Shown here piece by piece: positions 8,886 through 17,515 of a stretch of DNA of 64,000 nt. Within the stretch, counting starts at the first letter, position 1. Every line of letters starts with the position of its first letter. Both the position numbers and the translations under genes were made by a program. The stretch comes from Paenibacillus sp. JJ-100 (GTDB taxonomy: Bacteria; Bacillota; Bacilli; Paenibacillales; Paenibacillaceae), in assembly GCF_948329825.1 (NCBI RefSeq), contig NZ_CAOJCM010000011.1, forward strand, positions 31,189-95,188, written 5' to 3'. The notes beneath the pieces were generated by a model. That model saw only the letters and a list, made by a program, of their open reading frames with translations. It was not told the DNA's origin and made no database searches.

Positions 8886-9887
8886 CTACGGATGGATGCG
8901 CACCGTGGATTCGTCCACCCACTCGACACCCTCATTCTGATAGAATGCCAGTTTCTGCATCAAGTGCACCAGCGCCTCATCCTTGCGTTTTGCTTCAATC
9001 ATCACATCAAGCGCCGGAGTATCTGCTGCAATATGACGCAGGAAATCGAGCAATGGTTCCACTTCAACTCCATCAGCATGACCACGAGGGTCTTTCTCAC
9101 TTTTAGGGCTAGATACATGAATCTTAGGCGGTAACGGCTGGTCTGGTGATGCATCGGCCTGTGCAAGCGGTGACTGCCAGGTCTTTGAAATATCTGGCCA
9201 CAGCTCCCATGGCTTCTCACCTTCATTATTCACCCACTGGTGATGGATATCCAGTACCATCGGCAACCCGAGGTTCTGACATACTGCCAATGTTTCAGGT
9301 GAAGTGAAGGTTTTATCATCATTTTCAAGTGTCAGTCGCTTCTGGATATCAGGGTCCAGCTTCAAAAAGTTTTCTTCAAAGCGCCGCGCTGCCGAAGGCT
9401 TGTCCCCGTAAGCACCGCCAATATGAATATTGTTCTTGGCTGTAGCATTCAATCCCATGGCATCCAGCATACGCACATGGTGCCGAAGATCCTTCATCGA
9501 GTTGCGCAGTACCTCTTCGCGCGGTGTACTCAGGACGGTAAAATGATCCGGATGAAAGGATACGCGCATCTGATTGTCCTTCACAAAGTCGCCAATCGCT
9601 TGAAATTCCGACTTCAGCGCCGGAAATGGGTCCCAATCACTCAAGTCTTCATGGGTTGCAAGTGGAATTAATTTGGAAGAAAAGCGATATACATGAATAT
9701 GACTTCCTTTGTTATGCCGAAGCAAACGTAAGGTATTATGCAGGTTCTCGGCTGCAATGCGTTCCAGCTTGCGAATCGCCGCTTCCCTGTCTCCAATTTT
9801 ATTAAAACTGGCCATTGTCATCGTCTTGGAAGGTGAAGCATTCTCCACCAGCACCGACATCGCCACGTAACCGAAACGTACAAGCAT
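8886..9887 (-). CDS. uvsE: UV DNA damage endonuclease UvsE
   Basis: Endonuclease that nicks DNA 5' of UV photoproducts and starts an excision repair path separate from UvrABC. 333 aa, a typical length. The TIM-barrel sequence begins VRFGYVAMSV and contains conserved metal-binding stretches FHPDHFTVLSTP, NIHIGGAYGDK, LTLENDDKTF, MVLDIHHQW and PKIHVSSPKSEKDPRGHADGV, the last with the His and Asp ligands of the family. AGAGGAAG precedes ATG 9887. Widespread in spore formers and consistent with Paenibacillus. It appears to be monocistronic. Confidence 0.95.
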   Translation of the reverse strand: MLVRFGYVAMSVLVENASPSKTMTMASFNKIGDREAAIRKLERIAAENLHNTLRLLRHNKGSHIHVYRFSSKLIPLATHEDLSDWDPFPALKSEFQAIGDFVKDNQMRVSFHPDHFTVLSTPREEVLRNSMKDLRHHVRMLDAMGLNATAKNNIHIGGAYGDKPSAARRFEENFLKLDPDIQKRLTLENDDKTFTSPETLAVCQNLGLPMVLDIHHQWVNNEGEKPWELWPDISKTWQSPLAQADASPDQPLPPKIHVSSPKSEKDPRGHADGVEVEPLLDFLRHIAADTPALDVMIEAKRKDEALVHLMQKLAFYQNEGVEWVDESTVRIHP

Positions 9888-10033
9888 CGCTTTCTTCCTC
9901 TCTGTTCAGGGTGGACATACTGCACGGCTGTAGACAGCCGCGAAGATCAGCCGACACCGGTATATAACCAAGTTTTACCCTAAACAAGGGAGCATAATCG
10001 TAAGTTTGCCAAATCCGTTGCTATGGGTACACT

Positions 10034-10357
10034 CTATTCCTGAGCTTGCTCCCCAAAGAACATCTCATCAGCAAGCGCCGTCTGAATCCGAGATTCTTCC
10101 TCCGTCAACTTGCGAATGAGCTGCATCTCCACTTCCGTCACTTCCTGGTTCTGAAAATTGATCTCGGCAATGGAAGCGACGATTTTTACAATCGCCACGG
10201 CTACATTGTCCGGGGTGTATGCAATCACCTTTTGCCCGGTTGGGAACACCCGAAAGCCTTGTTTGACCATTTTACCGCGGCCATATTCCAGAAGTTCGAA
10301 GAGTTCCTGCTCGCTTTTGAATTTACATACGGAATTAAACTCTGTCTGAAATCCCAT
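10034..10357 (-). CDS. Conserved hypothetical protein, about 107 aa
   Basis: Not recognised. Soluble protein beginning MGFQTEFNSVCKFKSEQEL, with a beta-rich first half (GFRVFPTGQKVIAYTPDNVAVAIVKIVAS) and a helical, acidic end. The start is set at the second ATG (10357), eight bases after AGGAGG; the first ATG (10363) is one base from it. It is downstream of ddl (63 bases), on the same strand, and may be cotranscribed. No catalytic motif seen. Confidence 0.75.
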   Translation of the reverse strand: MGFQTEFNSVCKFKSEQELFELLEYGRGKMVKQGFRVFPTGQKVIAYTPDNVAVAIVKIVASIAEINFQNQEVTEVEMQLIRKLTEEESRIQTALADEMFFGEQAQE

Positions 10358-10411
10358 GCACATTCCTCCTGATTTGCTGATATTGGACTTTTGCTTGGAT
10401 ATTCGGGTCGT

Positions 10412-10431
10412 TTCAGGCGACTACGCCTGAA
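10412..10431 (-). promoter_or_regulatory. Hairpin across the ddl stop codon
   Basis: Perfect 8-bp arms TTCAGGCG (10412-10419) and CGCCTGAA (10424-10431) with a four-base loop that includes the ddl stop. No T run follows, so it is not a standard terminator; it may stabilise or attenuate the transcript between ddl and the next gene. Confidence 0.45.
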
Positions 10432-11521
10432 CGCCGTTCTCGTAATTCAGCGCCTGCTTGCGGTTATACCGTTCCAGCCCCAGTTCGATCATGCGGTCCA
10501 GCAATTCAGCATACGATACACCTGTCTCACGCCACAAAAGAGGGTACATGCTGTACGGGGTAAACCCTGGCATCGTATTCACTTCGTTGATCAGCAGTGC
10601 TCCATCTGATTTGCGGATGAAGAAATCTGCGCGCGAGATGCCGTTACCCTCAATAGCACGGAACGCCTGCAGAGCCGCTTCACGAATGCGATCTGCTGCC
10701 TCAGGGTCCAGTGGTGCAGGAATCAACATCTGGGACTGACCGTCGATGTACTTGGCTGCATAATCGTAATATTCACCGGAGGATACAATCTCACCTGGAA
10801 CGGATGCCATCGGTTCATCATTCCCGAGAACGCTGACCTCAACCTCACGTGCTTCCACAAATTCTTCAATTACAACTTTGGTGTCATACTGGAGTGCCGA
10901 CTCAATTGCCGTTTTCAATTCATCGCGGTTACGCGCTTTGGAAATGCCCACACTGGACCCCAGGTTCGCCGGTTTGATGAAACATGGGTAACCCAGCTCG
11001 TCTTCGACCTGCACAATCATTTCGTGTTCAGCCTGTTTCCATTGTGTCGCATTAAAATATGTGAAGGCACACTGGTCAATCCCCGCTTGGGCGAACAGCT
11101 TTTTCATGACTACTTTGTCCATGCCACCTGCCGAAGCCAGCACACCTGCACCAACATACGGCATATCCGCCATCTCAAACATGCCCTGAATCGTGCCGTC
11201 TTCACCAAACGTACCGTGGAGCAACGGGAACATAATGTCGAGTGCTTCCGCCCCACCGTACAAACGTGCAAATAGTGCGTTGAGCGCGTCCTGTGTGCCG
11301 CCCGCTGATCCTTCCAGTTTCAAATCTTCGATCCTTGCAAATGGTGCATGCATCACCGCTCCTTTTTTCCATGTCCCCTGTTTGGAGATATAAAAAGGAA
11401 CCAGTTCATACTTCTCATAATTAAAAGCATTTGTTACAGCAAACGCCGTTTGCAGCGACACTTCGTGCTCGCCCGATTTTCCGCCGTATACGACGCCTAC
11501 TTTTATTTTATCCATACTCAT
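10421..11521 (-). CDS. ddl: D-alanine--D-alanine ligase
   Basis: Cytosolic ATP-grasp enzyme that joins two D-Ala for peptidoglycan precursors; 366 aa. Motifs: N-terminal KVGVVYGGKSGEHEVSL, ATP-binding loop KPANLGSSVGISKA, omega loop EYYDYAAKYID, and Mg2+ site NEVNTMPGFTPYSMYP. The tyrosine-containing omega loop is that of D-Ala-D-Ala ligases rather than the D-Ala-D-Lac ligases of VanA type (established from the family), so the precursor it makes would be vancomycin-sensitive. GGAGG lies six bases before ATG 11521. The van-like operon about 5 kb to the right is on the same strand but separated by several transcription units. Confidence 0.96.
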   Translation of the reverse strand: MSMDKIKVGVVYGGKSGEHEVSLQTAFAVTNAFNYEKYELVPFYISKQGTWKKGAVMHAPFARIEDLKLEGSAGGTQDALNALFARLYGGAEALDIMFPLLHGTFGEDGTIQGMFEMADMPYVGAGVLASAGGMDKVVMKKLFAQAGIDQCAFTYFNATQWKQAEHEMIVQVEDELGYPCFIKPANLGSSVGISKARNRDELKTAIESALQYDTKVVIEEFVEAREVEVSVLGNDEPMASVPGEIVSSGEYYDYAAKYIDGQSQMLIPAPLDPEAADRIREAALQAFRAIEGNGISRADFFIRKSDGALLINEVNTMPGFTPYSMYPLLWRETGVSYAELLDRMIELGLERYNRKQALNYENGVQA

Positions 11522-11663
11522 GTGTAACCTCCGATTATATCTGTAACCTGATGCTGTCTGCGCAGCCTGTTCAGGCTCTTAGCCTTGCTGCTTCCGGTCT
11601 CTGTTCTTATTTTACACGGAACGGGCTGTCTGCGTCACCGCATCCCGGAAATCTTCACTTCAA

Positions 11664-12683
11664 CTAAAACTCATCAGCAATATGAAAAAATAGATACACT
11701 GTCCGCTCCGTCCAGGCATACGAATCCCGGTAGTCCCAAAAACGGTGGCGGCTGCTCACAGTATGTGCGTTCACAAGCGGCATGCCCCCGGCATCAAAAG
11801 CGGTAACCACCGTGCTGTGCTGGAACCTGCCATCGCCATCCCAGTCATAGAAAATAACGTCGCCAAGCATAAGCTGCTCGGGGCGATCGACCTCGGTAGC
11901 TGTCAGTCCCCAACTGCTGCCGGACAGATACCTTGCCAAACTATTCGACACAGCCCAGCTATAACTCCACATTTCCGAGCCGTTCACATATCCTTTATAC
12001 CACCAGCCTGCTTCTCTTCTTCCAGTATAGTGGATGGGTGCTCCCCCTGCAAAGAGACATTGGGACACGTAATTCGTGCAGTCCACGTCAAATTCTTCAA
12101 ATGCCGGATTACCCGTATTCCACCACCGATCAGCGTAAGCAACAGCCAGATCCCGACGGTAGGTTTGTCTTCTGGCACTTCTGCCCTGTCCCAATACTTC
12201 CCGGTTCAAGAGCGGCCGGTTCATCACCTGAACAAAATCCGCTTGCTGATACGGACGTCCTTCCCCGGCCGGGCGACGTTCGGGCACTTCTCGTTCCACA
12301 CGCACGATGCTCCATCGTCCATTTTCCCGTAAAAAGGTTAATCTTTCCCGTTCTATTCGATCCTCGCGGTGTGTGATACCGCTCTTCTCATAGAATAGCT
12401 TGCTGTAGAGCTGCACTTCTACCACGGCTTCTTCTGGTGCATCAATGAGTGTGCGCACAAGCTTGGCGCTGGTCTCGCTGCGAAGAGGCACGGCGCGCCG
12501 CCTGCGATACCATTCATCCAGTCTTGCCATACGCTCTCCCCGCTCCACCACAAATTCGGGATCGGACACGATTCGTTCACTGGTCTGTGGACGGTAATCG
12601 ATCTCACAGCGATTATACTGGTTGACGTACGTATACAAAGCACTCTTCCATTCGCGTTCCAAGCTTGTGTCCCCCTTTGACAT
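11664..12683 (-). CDS. Amidase-domain protein (Amidase_6 type)
   Basis: About 339 aa. The C-terminal half is a cysteine-amidase-like domain: YADRWWNTGNPAFEEF, then DCTNYVSQCLFAGG (candidate catalytic Cys), AGWWYKGY, a GDVIFYDWDGDGRFQHSTVVT block (candidate His) and VNAHTVSSRHRFWDY. The N-terminal half is an alpha/beta domain with many charged residues. There is no signal peptide, so it is probably a cytoplasmic or spore-associated protein. The start is uncertain: a GTG at 12701 overlaps the ribosome site, ATG 12683 is 17 bases away from it, and a TTG at 12665 has its own AGGGGG. Function is not proven; this domain is common in spore formers. Confidence 0.85.
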   Translation of the reverse strand: MSKGDTSLEREWKSALYTYVNQYNRCEIDYRPQTSERIVSDPEFVVERGERMARLDEWYRRRRAVPLRSETSAKLVRTLIDAPEEAVVEVQLYSKLFYEKSGITHREDRIERERLTFLRENGRWSIVRVEREVPERRPAGEGRPYQQADFVQVMNRPLLNREVLGQGRSARRQTYRRDLAVAYADRWWNTGNPAFEEFDVDCTNYVSQCLFAGGAPIHYTGRREAGWWYKGYVNGSEMWSYSWAVSNSLARYLSGSSWGLTATEVDRPEQLMLGDVIFYDWDGDGRFQHSTVVTAFDAGGMPLVNAHTVSSRHRFWDYRDSYAWTERTVYLFFHIADEF

Positions 12684-13029
12684 GAGTTCAGTCTGGATCA
12701 CCTCCTACTATTTATATGAAGAAATATCCGCAGTATGTACACCGCCCGGATGAACCAATGAAATTAAACTGTCCGGAAATATCAAAATCATGCTTGTTCA
12801 CACCAGTCGCAGGAAAACGCCTTCATCCTTCATAATGCTTGTTTGCACAGGCAAAAAGCCCTTTACGTACGGAGGTGAAAACGGTATACTTAGTACTAAA
12901 GTTATGATTATGAAATTATGTTTCACCTGATGAAACCAATGAACATGAATAAGGAACGATGAAGGCCTGTTCTACATTAGAAATGAACGTTCCCTTCATC
13001 TCACCGACACATTTTAAGGAGGTACATGT
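12684..13029 (+). promoter_or_regulatory. Non-coding stretch between divergent amidase-like gene and acnA
   Basis: Holds the acnA promoter (12862-12890), a 10-bp palindrome TTAGTACTAA (12890-12899) at the expected transcription start that could be an operator, and an AAGGAGG site just before acnA. On the minus side an unusually long ribosome site AGGAGGTGATCC (12694-12705) precedes the amidase-like gene. Nothing else recognised. Confidence 0.55.
12862..12890 (+). promoter_or_regulatory. Probable sigma-A promoter of acnA
   Basis: TTTACG (12862-12867), 17-base spacer, TATACT (12885-12890). The leader would be about 130 bases. Spacing is ideal; the -35 box matches the consensus at four of six positions. 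Confidence 0.55.
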
Positions 13030-15744
13030 ATGTCAGCCAAGAACCATTTCTCCGCCGCTCGTACGCTTGAGGTTGGAGGCAAGTCCTACCGCTACTACAG
13101 TCTCGATGCTCTTCAGGAAGGCGGCCACGGCGACCTTTCCAAGCTTCCCTTCTCCATTAAAGTGCTGCTCGAAGCAGCCATTCGTCAGTTCGACGGACGT
13201 GCCATCACGGAAGAACACGTAAAACAACTGACCGGCTGGGCAGAAGGCCGTGATAATAATAAGGAAATTCCGTTCATCCCTGCACGGATCGTATTGCAGG
13301 ATTTCACGGGTGTACCGGTTGTTGTTGACCTTGCAGCCATGCGTGACACCGTGAAAAAAGCAGGCGGAGATCCGAAACAGATCAACCCGCTCGTGCCCGT
13401 TGACCTCGTTATTGACCACTCCGTAATGGTCGATGCTTTCGGAACCAATGATGCACTGGATTACAACATCAAGGTTGAATTCGAGCGTAACGAAGAGCGT
13501 TACCGCTTCTTGCGCTGGGCACAAACAGCGTTCAATAACTTCCGTGCTGTTCCACCATCCACAGGGATCGTTCACCAAGTTAACCTGGAGTACCTTGCTT
13601 CCGTGGCTGCAACCAAAACGGTTGATGGCGAAACGGTTGTATTCCCGGATTCCCTCGTAGGTACAGACTCCCACACCACGATGATCAACGGTCTTGGCGT
13701 TGTCGGCTGGGGTGTAGGTGGTATCGAGGCTGAAGCAGGAATGCTGGGTCAACCGCTTTATTTTGTTACACCGGACGTTATCGGTTTCAAACTGACAGGC
13801 AGCCTGAGCGAAGGCGCAACAGCAACAGACCTCGCGCTTACCGTTACGCAAATGCTTCGTAAAAAAGGCGTTGTCGGCAAATTCGTTGAGTTCTACGGAC
13901 CTGGCCTTGCCAACATCGGCCTCGCTGACCGTGCAACAGTTGCCAACATGGCACCGGAATACGGCGCAACGATCGGTTTCTTCCCGGTAGACAGCGAAAC
14001 GTTGAACTACCTGCGCAGCACCGGACGTTCCGATGAGCAAGTGAACTTGGTTGAAGCTTATTACAAAGCTCAAGGCATGTTCCGCACAGCAGACACTGTT
14101 GATCCTGAATTCACGGATGTTATTGAGCTTGATCTCGGCTCCGTTGTACCAAGCCTTGCAGGACCTAAACGTCCACAAGACCGTATCGAGCTGACACAAA
14201 TGAAAGAAAGCTTCAACAGCATCATCCGTACTCCTGTCGACAAAGGCGGATATGGACTGAGCGATGAGAAGATCGAACAAAAAGTACCTGTAACGCACCC
14301 TGACGGTTCGAAAAGTGAGCTGAAAGCAGGCGCTGTTGTGATCGCGGCGATCACAAGTTGTACGAATACATCCAACCCGAGCGTTATGGTCGGAGCTGGT
14401 TTGCTGGCGAAAAAAGCAGTTGAATTCGGCCTGACGAAACCAGGATATGTGAAAAGCAGCTTGACTCCAGGTTCCCTCGTCGTTACAGAGTATCTGGAAA
14501 AAGCAGGGCTGATCCCGTATCTGGACCAACTCGGATTCAACGTTGCCGGTTACGGCTGTGCGACTTGTATCGGTAACTCCGGTCCACTGCCAGATGAAGT
14601 GAGCGAAGCAATTGCTGCCAACGATATGACGGTAGCAGCTGTATTGTCCGGTAACCGTAACTTCGAAGGCCGTGTACACGCACAAGTGAAAGCGAACTAC
14701 TTGGCTTCTCCACCGCTGGTTGTTGCTTACGCACTGGCAGGTACTGTGGATATTGACTTCGAAACCGATCCAATCGGACACGATCAAAATAACAACCCTG
14801 TATTCCTGAAAGACATCTGGCCTAGCTCCGAAGAGATCAAGGATGCAATCGCAAGCTCCTTGAATGCTGAGATGTTCCGTAGCAAATACGAGAATGTCTT
14901 TACAGCTAATGAGCGTTGGAACCAGATCGCTGTACCGGAAGGCGAGCTGTACGAGTGGGATCCGAACTCCACTTACATCCAGAATCCGCCATTCTTCCAG
15001 GAGCTTGGTGACAAGCTGAATGATATCTCCGATATCCGAGCTGCACGTGTAATGGCATTGCTGGGTGACTCCGTAACAACGGACCACATCTCTCCAGCAG
15101 GTAACATTGCTCCGTCCAGTCCGGCTGGATTGTACCTGAAAGAGCATGGCGTAGAGCGCAAAGACTTCAACTCCTACGGTTCACGCCGTGGTAACCATGA
15201 AGTGATGATGCGTGGTACGTTCGCGAACATCCGTATTCGTAACCAGGTAGCTCCAGGCACGGAGGGCGGTATTACGAAGTACTTGCCAACAGACGAAGAA
15301 ATGTCCATCTACGATGCTTCCATGAAGTATCAGGCTGAAGGACAGAACCTGATCGTTATCGCAGGTAAAGAATACGGTACAGGAAGCTCCCGTGACTGGG
15401 CAGCCAAAGGAACATTCTTGCTCGGCGTCAAAGCTGTTATCGCAGAAAGCTTCGAGCGTATTCACCGTAGTAACTTGGTGGGCATGGGCGTTATGCCATT
15501 GCAATTCCAGGAAGGTCACGGCTGGTCCAGCCTAGGCCTGAACGGACGTGAGACATATGACATCACAGGCCTGAGCAATGACGTGAAACCAGGTCAAGAA
15601 CTGACGGTTACGGTTACTCGCGAAGACGGCACGAAGTTCGACTTCCCTGTAATTGCACGTCTGGACAGCATGGTGGACGTGGATTACTACCACAACGGTG
15701 GTATCCTGCAAACGGTTCTGCGCCAAATGATGAAAAAAGCTTAA
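13030..15744 (+). CDS. acnA: Aconitate hydratase
   Basis: Citric acid cycle enzyme that isomerises citrate to isocitrate through cis-aconitate; 904 aa, the usual size for AcnA/IRP1-type aconitases. The three [4Fe-4S] ligands are in ITSCTNTSNPS and GCATCIGNSGPL. Other blocks: LVIDHSVMVDAFG, SLVGTDSHTTMINGLGV, the swivel-domain start SYGSRRGNHEVM, and EYGTGSSRDWAAKGT. An AAGGAGG site lies just before ATG 13030. Codon use is strongly biased, as for a highly expressed gene, which produces a long antisense open frame that I do not regard as a gene. The family also acts as an iron-responsive RNA-binding protein in Bacillus. Confidence 0.98.
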   Translation: MSAKNHFSAARTLEVGGKSYRYYSLDALQEGGHGDLSKLPFSIKVLLEAAIRQFDGRAITEEHVKQLTGWAEGRDNNKEIPFIPARIVLQDFTGVPVVVDLAAMRDTVKKAGGDPKQINPLVPVDLVIDHSVMVDAFGTNDALDYNIKVEFERNEERYRFLRWAQTAFNNFRAVPPSTGIVHQVNLEYLASVAATKTVDGETVVFPDSLVGTDSHTTMINGLGVVGWGVGGIEAEAGMLGQPLYFVTPDVIGFKLTGSLSEGATATDLALTVTQMLRKKGVVGKFVEFYGPGLANIGLADRATVANMAPEYGATIGFFPVDSETLNYLRSTGRSDEQVNLVEAYYKAQGMFRTADTVDPEFTDVIELDLGSVVPSLAGPKRPQDRIELTQMKESFNSIIRTPVDKGGYGLSDEKIEQKVPVTHPDGSKSELKAGAVVIAAITSCTNTSNPSVMVGAGLLAKKAVEFGLTKPGYVKSSLTPGSLVVTEYLEKAGLIPYLDQLGFNVAGYGCATCIGNSGPLPDEVSEAIAANDMTVAAVLSGNRNFEGRVHAQVKANYLASPPLVVAYALAGTVDIDFETDPIGHDQNNNPVFLKDIWPSSEEIKDAIASSLNAEMFRSKYENVFTANERWNQIAVPEGELYEWDPNSTYIQNPPFFQELGDKLNDISDIRAARVMALLGDSVTTDHISPAGNIAPSSPAGLYLKEHGVERKDFNSYGSRRGNHEVMMRGTFANIRIRNQVAPGTEGGITKYLPTDEEMSIYDASMKYQAEGQNLIVIAGKEYGTGSSRDWAAKGTFLLGVKAVIAESFERIHRSNLVGMGVMPLQFQEGHGWSSLGLNGRETYDITGLSNDVKPGQELTVTVTREDGTKFDFPVIARLDSMVDVDYYHNGGILQTVLRQMMKKA

Positions 15745-15780
15745 TACACTTTATCTTTCATGAGATAAAATAAATGAGCA

Positions 15781-15826
15781 AAGCCCCGCTTCATGTGCAG
15801 TGTGCACAATGAAGCGGGGCTTTTAT
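15781..15826 (+). terminator. Rho-independent terminator of acnA
   Basis: Perfect arms AAGCCCCGCTTCAT (15781-15794) and ATGAAGCGGGGCTT (15809-15822), then TTAT. A strong stem that may work from both sides. Confidence 0.88.
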
Positions 15827-15946
15827 CTGTTTGTTAGAGGTTAACGTTTATGTGTTTTGGGATTGGGTTGGTTGTTGGGAAGTGATATGAGTTTCTTCTT
15901 GGAATTCGGCCTCTGCTTATGTGAATCGACGTCGTAAGTATATGCA

Positions 15947-16261
15947 TCAAAAATCAATCTTAATTCCCACTTCTGAATCATCCGGCGGTTCAGGTATTCG
16001 ATAGATTCCTCTGTATTTTAATTTTTCCACATTGATCCAATCCATAAAGTCATCCCCGCCGTAACTGCGAATAAACACCCCATATTCCAGTTCATCATCG
16101 AAATTAATCGATTCCATATATTGAGTGAATGGATGTTTTCCTTCAATGTTTTGCAGAAAATCAGAAAATTCGATTCTCCACGCTTCGATCTCCCCTGCAT
16201 ACTCGTCAGGGACATAATAATAGAAACCGTCTGGTGTGTAATACGAAATTTTCATAATCAT
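15947..16261 (-). CDS. Hypothetical protein, 104 aa
   Basis: Not recognised. Acidic, aromatic-rich soluble protein (starts MIMKISYYTPDGFYYYVPDE; many Tyr, Phe and Asp), with no membrane segment. AGGAGG lies eight bases before ATG 16261, so it is a genuine gene. It is the last of a same-strand run that begins with the vanR-like gene, separated from the previous gene by 90 bases. Size and composition resemble small immunity-type proteins, but I cannot support a function. Confidence 0.7.
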   Translation of the reverse strand: MIMKISYYTPDGFYYYVPDEYAGEIEAWRIEFSDFLQNIEGKHPFTQYMESINFDDELEYGVFIRSYGGDDFMDWINVEKLKYRGIYRIPEPPDDSEVGIKIDF

Positions 16262-16350
16262 CCGATTTACCTCCTAAAGCCTGATCGTGCATTAGTTGCA
16301 AACTCATTCTTTAAAAGAATCTGCGAGCATTTCCGAGATTGAATAAGAGA

Positions 16351-16758
16351 TTAGAGTTTCAAAATAGCCATGCCTTCCTTCAGTTGTTCAGAAACAGCCG
16401 TATAATACTCAATGCCATCTGCAAGCTCCCTTTCCGTTCTATGTACTAGATAATAAGAATATTTCTGCATCAGTTCATGCTCATCCAGCTCTACGGGCAG
16501 GTGAATGATCTCATAATAATCTGAACGCTCTGAGTTGGCATAATAACGATAACCTCTTTCACATCGGCCAACATTCATTACCGTTTGGATGACCAGTAAT
16601 TCATCGCGCGTGAAGCTGCGAATCTGTTTGGATCTTTTCTCTTCCAACTCTCGTATGGCCTGTTCCTCTTCTTGTCTATGTGTTGCGTCTGCGATCTCAC
16701 TTTCGATAGCGAGCAGCGCTCTCATTCTTCCGGCAAGTTCTCTAGCTAATAAGATCAA
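16351..16758 (-). CDS. Hypothetical protein downstream of the vanZ-like gene
   Basis: About 135 aa, not recognised. Largely helical: a charged coiled-coil-like segment (ADATHRQEEEQAIRELEEK) is followed by a mixed part with many Tyr and Glu. The start is taken as TTG 16758, ten bases after GGAGG; an ATG at 16788 would put that site inside the gene and has none of its own. It follows the vanZ-like gene by about 50 bases on the same strand and is probably in its operon. Confidence 0.65.
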   Translation of the reverse strand: MILLARELAGRMRALLAIESEIADATHRQEEEQAIRELEEKRSKQIRSFTRDELLVIQTVMNVGRCERGYRYYANSERSDYYEIIHLPVELDEHELMQKYSYYLVHRTERELADGIEYYTAVSEQLKEGMAILKL

Positions 16759-16808
16759 TTCGAGCCCTCCTCCGATTATAGTGAACATATAAGTATTGGC
16801 ACAATTGC

Positions 16809-17450
16809 CTAGTTATTTGCAGTCACTCTGGATTTCCCTCCTGTAAACAGCTTGTTCATAACCAACAACACCGTGTACACCAAATAACCGACCATTCCGC
16901 CAAGTGTATTCAGCATGAGATCATCCACATCAAAGATACCCATACCCGTCAGAAGCTGCGTCACTTCATAACCCAGACTAAGTAGAAAGGATAGAAACAG
17001 TACATGTATCCCGGTGAAAAAAAAATGGCGTACGAAACCCGTCATCCATACACCAAACGGTACAAATGCAAGGATATTGCCCACCAAGTGAGTTGCTGTT
17101 CCTGGCCGGTGATGCACGGAGAGACTGTGCCAGTCTCGTTTGATCTCCTGAAATGGCGTCAGATTTACAGTTCGTGTATGGATCAGATCCGGCTGACGCA
17201 GGAGCGCCATGAGTCTGTCCCATACCAGTCCTGCATCCACGGGTCCTCCTTTAAATAAAATCAGTTTGGTCAGCAAATAAAGATAAATCACGAATAGGGC
17301 AATCCAGACGATGCGAAGCAGCTTGGGTTTTATCTCATTGCCATGCTGACTGTCATTCTCATGACGTTGGTATGCATCATAAAGTTTGATTTTTTGATCA
17401 TGTTTTTGCCCCTGTTGCCTATACTGCTCGTTCGGCTTGTTCTGTCTCAT
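16809..17450 (-). CDS. vanZ: VanZ family membrane protein
   Basis: Integral membrane protein of 213 aa with about four or five hydrophobic helices and a long hydrophilic, Gln/Lys-rich N-terminus. It carries the VanZ signature: NLTPFQEIKRDWH, then HLVGNILAFVPFGVW, a helix, and SLGYEVTQLLTGMGIFDVDD followed by LNTLGGMVGY. In enterococci VanZ gives low-level teicoplanin resistance by an unknown mechanism (established). Here it is the fourth gene after vanR-, vanS- and vanY-like genes in the same order, with 65 bases to vanY. GGAAGGGGAG precedes ATG 17450. The symbol is assigned by family and context. Confidence 0.87.
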   Translation of the reverse strand: MRQNKPNEQYRQQGQKHDQKIKLYDAYQRHENDSQHGNEIKPKLLRIVWIALFVIYLYLLTKLILFKGGPVDAGLVWDRLMALLRQPDLIHTRTVNLTPFQEIKRDWHSLSVHHRPGTATHLVGNILAFVPFGVWMTGFVRHFFFTGIHVLFLSFLLSLGYEVTQLLTGMGIFDVDDLMLNTLGGMVGYLVYTVLLVMNKLFTGGKSRVTANN

Positions 17451-17515
17451 GCTGTCTCTCCCCTTCCATCAGGCCGTACTAGGAATTCAATATTTCAGTA
17501 GCATAATGCGCATGA

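Noticed and set aside
11745..12332. Plus-strand open frame of 195 aa over the amidase-like gene
   Set aside because: Antisense to a gene with a recognised domain; composition is random-like.
13033..15147. A 704-codon open frame antisense to aconitase
   Set aside because: It arises from the strong codon bias of acnA read backwards. It is rich in Cys, His and Phe in no domain-like pattern and has no ribosome site.
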